Assembly (NCBI GenBank): GCA_019637445.1
Contig: JAHBVS010000002.1
Coordinates: forward strand, 248,001 to 312,000
DNA length: 64,000 nucleotides
Direction of reading: 5' to 3'
From: Gemmatimonadaceae bacterium
Lineage (GTDB): Bacteria > Gemmatimonadota > Gemmatimonadetes > Gemmatimonadales > Gemmatimonadaceae
Shown here: in pieces, positions 59,083-64,000 of the stretch
Layout: every line of letters starts with the position of its first letter
How positions within the stretch are numbered: position 1 is the stretch's first letter
The notes under the pieces: model-generated
Told to the model about the DNA's origin: nothing
Seen by the model: the letters and a program-made list of their open reading frames with translations, nothing else
Databases searched by the model: none
Made by a program: the position numbers and the translations under genes

Positions 59083-59808
59083 TCAGTACGTGATCTGGAT
59101 CGAGGTCACGAAGAGCCGGTCGATCGTACCAAACGTCGGTTCCGGCTGGTTGTCGTAGCGGATCGCGTAGCCGACCTTGAGGCCGATGCGCGCCGAGATG
59201 GGCGCCACAACTGCGGTCTCGGTGTTCAGGCGCCAGTCCTTGGGCGTCTTGAAGTTCGGGATGTAGTCGGCACGTTGCTCGAAGTACGAGCTGCCGGTGA
59301 ATGCGTGGCGATAGTACATCGCGGCCCGACCGCTCGGGAAGTCGGATTCCACACCGGTTGTGGAGAGTTGCTGCGTCACCGAGGCGCCGACGTCGAGGCG
59401 CAGCGTGTCCGTGGCGCTGCCGATGGCGCGCCACGTGAGACCCGCCTGCTCCTCAAAGCGCCGCTTGATGCCGGCAAACGTGTTGCGGTCGAAGCTGCCC
59501 GCGACGTACGCGGAGAAGAGGCCAGCGAGCTTGTAGTCGGTGCGTAGACCGGCGCGCAGGTTGTTGGTGTTCTCGACGCCGTCCTGCTCACCCCGCACGA
59601 TGCCGAACGTCTGCTCGAGGCTCCAGCGAGCCTTGGACCAGGTGAACTTGTCGCCGATGCTCATGGTCGTCACGCTGGTGTTGCCGCTCACGCTCACGTA
59701 GCCAAAATCGGCCGTGAACTTCTTCACGGCGGCGTCCTGGCCGGCCGCGGTCGAGGCAAGGATGGCGAGGGCGGCCAAGGGGCGCGCCAGGGTCGGGGCA
59801 AGTCGCAT
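59083..59808 (-). CDS. DUF481 outer-membrane beta-barrel protein
   Basis: 241-aa protein with a signal peptide ending TAAGQ. DUF481 (YdiY-like) proteins form small outer-membrane barrels. The alternating pattern is visible: FGYVSVSGNTSVTTMSIGDKFTWSKARWSLEQTFGIVRG, LRTDYKLAGLFSAYVAGSFDRNTFAGIKRRFEEQAGL and a C-terminal KVGYAIRYDNQP strand ending in Tyr. Function is unknown. Its start lies only 23 bp from the divergent DUF1569 gene. Confidence 0.87.
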   Translation of the reverse strand: MRLAPTLARPLAALAILASTAAGQDAAVKKFTADFGYVSVSGNTSVTTMSIGDKFTWSKARWSLEQTFGIVRGEQDGVENTNNLRAGLRTDYKLAGLFSAYVAGSFDRNTFAGIKRRFEEQAGLTWRAIGSATDTLRLDVGASVTQQLSTTGVESDFPSGRAAMYYRHAFTGSSYFEQRADYIPNFKTPKDWRLNTETAVVAPISARIGLKVGYAIRYDNQPEPTFGTIDRLFVTSIQITY

Positions 59809-59831
59809 ACTTGTCGGGGTGAGAGGAATGG

Positions 59832-60290
59832 GTGAATCTAACCGCTATGCCGCGCTCGCTCTACGATGAAACGGTCCGCGCCGAGGTCGTGGCGCGCCTG
59901 GACCGCCTGCAGCCCAGCGCCGCCGCCCGATGGGGCCGGATGGACGCGCCGAAGATGGTCGCCCACGTCACGGAATGGTTCCGCATGTCGAATGGCGATC
60001 TGTCGGTCCGCGTGCGCAGGGTGCCGGGCCGAACGCTGCTCCGCTGGCTGATCATCTACGTGCTGCCAATGCCCAAGGGCTCACCCACCGCGCGTGAACT
60101 GATCGCGCGAGTGCCGGAATCGTGGCCGCAGGATGTGGCACGTCTGCGCGCCCTGCTCGAGGCGCAGCGGCGTCGGCAGCCGGCGCGGCCTGTGCCTGAC
60201 CATCCGCTGTTCGGGCCGATGCGTGAGGACGACTGGGGCGTGCTCGCGTGGAAGCACACCGACCATCACTTCCGGCAGTTCGGCATCTAG
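59832..60290 (+). CDS. DUF1569 (DinB-like) protein
   Basis: 152-aa cytosolic four-helix protein of the DUF1569 family: SLYDETVRAEVVARLDRLQPSAAARWGRMDAPKMVAHVTEWF at the start and HPLFGPMREDDWGVLAWKHTDHHFRQFGI at the end, with His residues in the DinB-type metal positions. GTG at 59832 has AGAGGA close upstream; ATG at 59847 is an in-frame alternative nearer the conserved start but with no ribosome site. Function is unknown. Confidence 0.8.
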   Translation: MNLTAMPRSLYDETVRAEVVARLDRLQPSAAARWGRMDAPKMVAHVTEWFRMSNGDLSVRVRRVPGRTLLRWLIIYVLPMPKGSPTARELIARVPESWPQDVARLRALLEAQRRRQPARPVPDHPLFGPMREDDWGVLAWKHTDHHFRQFGI

Positions 60291-60302
60291 CGGCGCGTTG
60301 TC

Positions 60303-63300
60303 CTACCAGCGCCAGTCGCGGTAGAGGTCGAAGCCCAGCTGGTAGATCTGCGCAAAACTGCCGATGCGATTGCAGGGCGCCGAGCCGGGGGTGAGCGAGA
60401 GTTCGGCCGACAGCCGCTCGCGCGGCCGGTACTCGGCGGCGATGCCGAACCACGCGGGCAGGGACTGGGCCGCGCGGTTCTCGCCACGGCAGACGCCGCC
60501 GGAGAGCCGGAGATACGAGTCGGTGCCGATCTGCGTGCCCGCCGTGAGCGCGAAGCTGTTGAGCAGGCCCTCGAACGAGTTCAATGTGAAGTCCTGCGGC
60601 GAGTCACCCGCCACCGTGACGACCTGCAACTCGCTGAGGAAGGGCAGGCGCGCACCGAGCGCACGTTCGGCCGCGCCACCGAGTGACGGTACCAGCGCAG
60701 CCGTCGCCAACCGCACCGCGGACGCGCTCTGCCCATCCAGTGCGAACGTCGGCGCGCCGAAGAGCAGGTAGGAGATGATCTCGGTCTCGCTGGCCGTGGT
60801 GCCGAGGTCGCTGGACGACAGTGCGAGTCGCGGTTGGTCCACCGTTCCGCTCAGCCGTGCGCCGATGTGTACGTCCTCACGATCCGCTTGACGCACCACA
60901 TACGAAGTGTGGATGTCGAGTGTCGGGGAGTTCGTCAGCGGCCCGTTCATCCGCACGCGGCCGCTGTCCACCTGGAACGTGCGCTGGAGCAAACCGAGAT
61001 CCAGTCGATACGTCCCACGCTCGGCCTGGATCTCGCCAATGACACTGGGTTCCGTGAGACGGCCGGTCACATTCACCTCGCCGGTCAGCTGCACGCTGGC
61101 CTCGGGGGACTTGAGCCGCACCTCGTTGCCAAGGCGAACGCGCAGACCCTCGAGGTACGGCGCGTACACGGAACTCGCCGCCTCGGCCTCCTGATCCTCG
61201 GCCAGCTGCAGCACCTGCCGCCGTTGGCGGCCAATCGACACGTTGGCGTTGGGAACAGTGACCACGCCGCCGATGGCCAGCGAGTCCAGCGGACCCGACA
61301 TCCGCAGCTGCCAGGACACGTCGGCCTCCGCGACGCGGGGGTCGTCGATCAGTCGGAGACTGCGGGCGACCGAGCGCAGGTCGGCGCGCCAACCGGCGGC
61401 GGTGCGCACGACGGCGCCCTCCACGCTGGCGGTGTCGTTGGTGGCGCGTTCGTCGGCAAGACGCGCGCGGTACACAAGGATCGAGTCGGGGGCAAAGCCG
61501 ACGTCCGCATCGAACTCGCGAAACCCGGTACCGAGTGCGGGAATGGCGAAGGCACCGTCGCGCACGAGCAGGATGCCTCGCGGCTCCAGGGCGCGCCAGG
61601 TGCCCGTCACCTGGATGTCGGCATCGTAGCCGCCTCGCAGGTCCCGCAGACCGGGCGCGAAGGCTTGGACGCCAGCGAGCGGCGAGCCGTCGGCGGTGAC
61701 GCGCACGTAGAGCGGTGCCTCGAGCAGCCGCTGGTCGATCGTGCGCGACTCGAGCCTGAGGTCCAGTGGTAGCTCGGCGGTGACGGCAAAGGCGTCGCGA
61801 TCCTGCAGCTCACCGCGCATCAGGACCTGCGCCACCTGGTCGGCAAACTGTGCCTGAAAACTGAATCGCGGCCCGACGGTACCGTCGACCACCGTGGAAT
61901 CCAGCGCGCCTGTCATCGTCAGGCGCGGGGCCGCAGTGGAGCCCGTGAGCGTGGCGTCGAGCGAGACGGCACCATCCACCCGCGGCGGCATCAGGCCGGT
62001 GAATCGCGCGTGGCGCAGCGGCACCCGCGTCACCACGCTGCGCAGGTATACCTCGCCCGCCGACCTCAGCTCCGCGTCGAGCGTGAGTTGCGCGCCATCA
62101 TCGCTGGACAGATCCAGTGAATCGACCACGGTGCGATCGGGGCCGGCGAACACGCGGGCCGGCCGCCGCAGGCGCCAGGCGGCGTTCTGCGTCCGCGCTT
62201 CCAGTGAGTCCAGCCGCAGCTCGAGGCTGTCGCCCATGTAGTGCACATCGGCGCGCGCCGAGGCGACGACGGTGTCGGCGGCGATCATCCGCAGCGACGC
62301 GTCGGCCCAGGCCGCCTCGCGTACCGTCGCTTCGGCCGAGAGCCGATGCACCGGCAGGCCGAGTCCATCGATCTGCACGGCGTCGAAGGTGACGAGGCCA
62401 CGCGTCGCCGTGGGCAATCCGCCGAGCAGGAGTTCGGCGTCGACCTGGCGCACGGCGTACGATCCCGCGTGCAGTCCCGTGGCCCGCAGCTGTGCCTGCA
62501 CGTCCAGTGTGTCCAGCGAGCCCAAGGCAATGCCTTCGAGTCGCGCCGATCCGCCGAGCGAATCGGCCCAGGCCTCGGCCAGCGAGTCGGAGAGGAAGCC
62601 GGCGAGCAGTGCCGCGGAGTCGAGCACGGCCACGAACCTCAGCGTGTCGCGCAGCGCGGGCTCGCGGCTCAGCCGGCCGCGCGCGGCGAACGAGCCAACC
62701 GGGCCGCGGATGGCGATGGTGTCCACGCGGATGCCGCCGGGTTCGAGCAGCAGGTCACCACGACCGTCGGCCAGCGAGAGTCCGGCGAGCTGGCTCGTGG
62801 AATCGATCGCGAAGCTGATGGGGCCACTCGGTTCCTCCCAAGGACCGTCGAGCCCGAGCGTGGCGCGTGCCGTGAGCGCGTGCGGGGGCAGCACCAAACC
62901 CGGCGCGAAGCGCCGCAGGTCGAGTGCCCACACGGCCGCCTCGCCCTTGAGCACCAGGCGCGCCGTGTCCATCGAGGTGGCGCCGCGAAATGCCACGTCC
63001 GCGTCCTCACCGGACAGCGCGAGGTCCAGCGCCACGGAATCACCGGTGGCGGAGACATCGAGCGTGCCGTGCAGTCGGCCGGCGAGTCGCTCGGGCGTGA
63101 ACGCGCGTCCCAGTGACGCGACGCCGACCGTGTCGAGCGACAGGCGCGCCTCGAGCCAGGTGGTGGACACGTCGCTGGCGAGGCGACCGCTGCCGCGGAC
63201 GTGCGAGCGCGGCAGCGCAGCGTCCACGTGCACGAGGTCGAGCTCGCGGAAGGCGATGTTGGAGACGGGGCCGTCAAGCAACACGCGGCCGCGCAGGAAG

Positions 63301-64000
63301 CCCTGCAGGCTGTCCGCGACGTCCGTCACGGCACCGGCCGTGCGGACGTCCATCGAGTCGATGCGTACCGTGAGCGGCTGCAGTCGCGTGTCGGTAGCGA
63401 GCAGGTCCAGACTTCCTGCGACCGTGAACTGCGACTCCGCGCCCGCGATGCGGCGATCCTCGTAGGTGAGCGTCGCCGAGTCGAGCAGCCAGCGGTCGAG
63501 CGGTCCGCCGCGCGCGCGCAGCCGGCCGCGCAGTCGGCCATCGAATGGCGGCGGGGGTGTCGAGTCGCCGAAGAGCTGACGCACGAGCACCAGGTCCAGG
63601 GGTGCCGCCACGACGTCCACGTCGCGGATCTCGAGGGCGCCCGTCGCGTCCGTCACGTCGGCCATCAATCGGCCGCGCAGGTCGGAGTCGCCCGCGCGCA
63701 GCACCAAGTCGGTGATGCGGTAGCGCGTCGTGCCCCGCCGCGTCCCGTTCTGGATGGCGATGCGGCCTGTGGCGCTGCCGGAGTCGGGCACCAGGTCGCT
63801 GGCCCAAGCGAGATCTGCGAGGTCAACCCGAACGGCGCGAAGGTCCAGGTCGAGTCGCGCGTCGTCGCCATCCTTGGGCAGGCCGATGGCGCCGTTGAGG
63901 GCGAGCTGCGAGCCGTCCACGCGCAGCGTCGGGAAGGCGAGGCCCACCGAGTCCGGCGTCACGACCACGCGTCCAATGGCCTCGCGCAACTGCAGTGGCG
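60303..64000 (-). CDS. tamB: TamB-type translocation/assembly protein, C-terminal part (5' end outside window)
   Basis: At least 1230 residues of a giant AsmA/TamB-family protein that bridges the envelope for outer-membrane protein or lipid transport. The reading frame is open to the right edge, so the N-terminal anchor is missing. The sequence is a long run of beta-rich repeats (for example VDSLDLSSDDGAQLTLDAELRS, VDGAVSLDATLTGSTAAPRLTMTGAL). The C-terminal TamB/DUF490 domain is clear: GEVNVTGRLTEPSVIGEIQAERGTYRL, LDIHTSYVVRQADREDVHIGARLSGTVDQPRLALSSS and TASETEIISYLLFGAPTF, ending in a barrel-like GFDLYRDWRW. A TamA/BamA partner may lie outside. Confidence 0.9.
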   Translation of the reverse strand, partial: PLQLREAIGRVVVTPDSVGLAFPTLRVDGSQLALNGAIGLPKDGDDARLDLDLRAVRVDLADLAWASDLVPDSGSATGRIAIQNGTRRGTTRYRITDLVLRAGDSDLRGRLMADVTDATGALEIRDVDVVAAPLDLVLVRQLFGDSTPPPPFDGRLRGRLRARGGPLDRWLLDSATLTYEDRRIAGAESQFTVAGSLDLLATDTRLQPLTVRIDSMDVRTAGAVTDVADSLQGFLRGRVLLDGPVSNIAFRELDLVHVDAALPRSHVRGSGRLASDVSTTWLEARLSLDTVGVASLGRAFTPERLAGRLHGTLDVSATGDSVALDLALSGEDADVAFRGATSMDTARLVLKGEAAVWALDLRRFAPGLVLPPHALTARATLGLDGPWEEPSGPISFAIDSTSQLAGLSLADGRGDLLLEPGGIRVDTIAIRGPVGSFAARGRLSREPALRDTLRFVAVLDSAALLAGFLSDSLAEAWADSLGGSARLEGIALGSLDTLDVQAQLRATGLHAGSYAVRQVDAELLLGGLPTATRGLVTFDAVQIDGLGLPVHRLSAEATVREAAWADASLRMIAADTVVASARADVHYMGDSLELRLDSLEARTQNAAWRLRRPARVFAGPDRTVVDSLDLSSDDGAQLTLDAELRSAGEVYLRSVVTRVPLRHARFTGLMPPRVDGAVSLDATLTGSTAAPRLTMTGALDSTVVDGTVGPRFSFQAQFADQVAQVLMRGELQDRDAFAVTAELPLDLRLESRTIDQRLLEAPLYVRVTADGSPLAGVQAFAPGLRDLRGGYDADIQVTGTWRALEPRGILLVRDGAFAIPALGTGFREFDADVGFAPDSILVYRARLADERATNDTASVEGAVVRTAAGWRADLRSVARSLRLIDDPRVAEADVSWQLRMSGPLDSLAIGGVVTVPNANVSIGRQRRQVLQLAEDQEAEAASSVYAPYLEGLRVRLGNEVRLKSPEASVQLTGEVNVTGRLTEPSVIGEIQAERGTYRLDLGLLQRTFQVDSGRVRMNGPLTNSPTLDIHTSYVVRQADREDVHIGARLSGTVDQPRLALSSSDLGTTASETEIISYLLFGAPTFALDGQSASAVRLATAALVPSLGGAAERALGARLPFLSELQVVTVAGDSPQDFTLNSFEGLLNSFALTAGTQIGTDSYLRLSGGVCRGENRAAQSLPAWFGIAAEYRPRERLSAELSLTPGSAPCNRIGSFAQIYQLGFDLYRDWRW

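Overview
The window is GC-rich, densely coded DNA from a diderm (outer-membrane) bacterium. It carries a type II secretion secretin, TamB, TolC, DUF481 and HlyD-type proteins, many Sec, Tat and lipoprotein signals, and frequent GTG/TTG starts with 4-bp stop/start overlaps. The mix of lipoprotein beta-propellers, DUF885 and DUF5117-type metalloproteases, PQQ dehydrogenase with a small cytochrome c, and an aerobic phenylacetate pathway fits Gemmatimonadota best. That assignment is inference from gene content; there is no rRNA or marker gene in the window. I saw no tRNA, rRNA, CRISPR array, IS transposase or phage gene.

Layout. (1) 2-7942: eleven overlapping + strand genes for a type II secretion machine in the order E-G-F-H-I-J-K-L-M-C-D, with E cut by the window edge. 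(2) 8042-10385: a two-gene nucleotidyltransferase cassette, then a secreted DUF6265 protein divergent from an AraC regulator. (3) 10382-13804: exported RidA and cytochrome c facing a Tat-exported FAD oxidoreductase and an NHL beta-propeller. (4) 13884-16896: a propeller lipoprotein and a DUF885 hydrolase. (5) 17109-22535: PQQ dehydrogenase, cytochrome c and a HupE-like protein, divergent from a second NHL propeller; this repeats the logic of region 3. (6) 22655-30352: a 2565-residue repetitive surface lipoprotein. (7) 30368-33453: a minus-strand run of an S41 peptidase, a LolA-like protein and an alpha/beta hydrolase.

(8) 33524-49088: phenylacetate catabolism. paaABCD and paaGHIJYZ are split by a convergent MATE exporter and a fused 2-oxoacid dehydrogenase E1, and are flanked by an amino-acid-dehydrogenase-like gene and an extra enoyl-CoA hydratase. 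paaK (ligase) and paaE (reductase) are not in the window. The dehydrogenase-like protein and the E1 suggest a possible ligase-independent route from phenylalanine through phenylpyruvate to phenylacetyl-CoA. (9) 49153-53990: small membrane and lipoprotein genes and a DUF5117-type zinc metalloprotease. (10) 54181-58422: an HlyD adaptor, a MacB-like permease and TolC in one operon without an ATPase gene. (11) 58460-64000: DinB, DUF481 and DUF1569 proteins and the C-terminal part of TamB.

Several intergenic gaps hold inverted-repeat elements whose arms are tandem 7-8-nt units (16899-17086, 36639-36756, 38501-38562, 42512-42644). One encloses a perfect 48-bp palindrome. Strong hairpins mark several gene ends.
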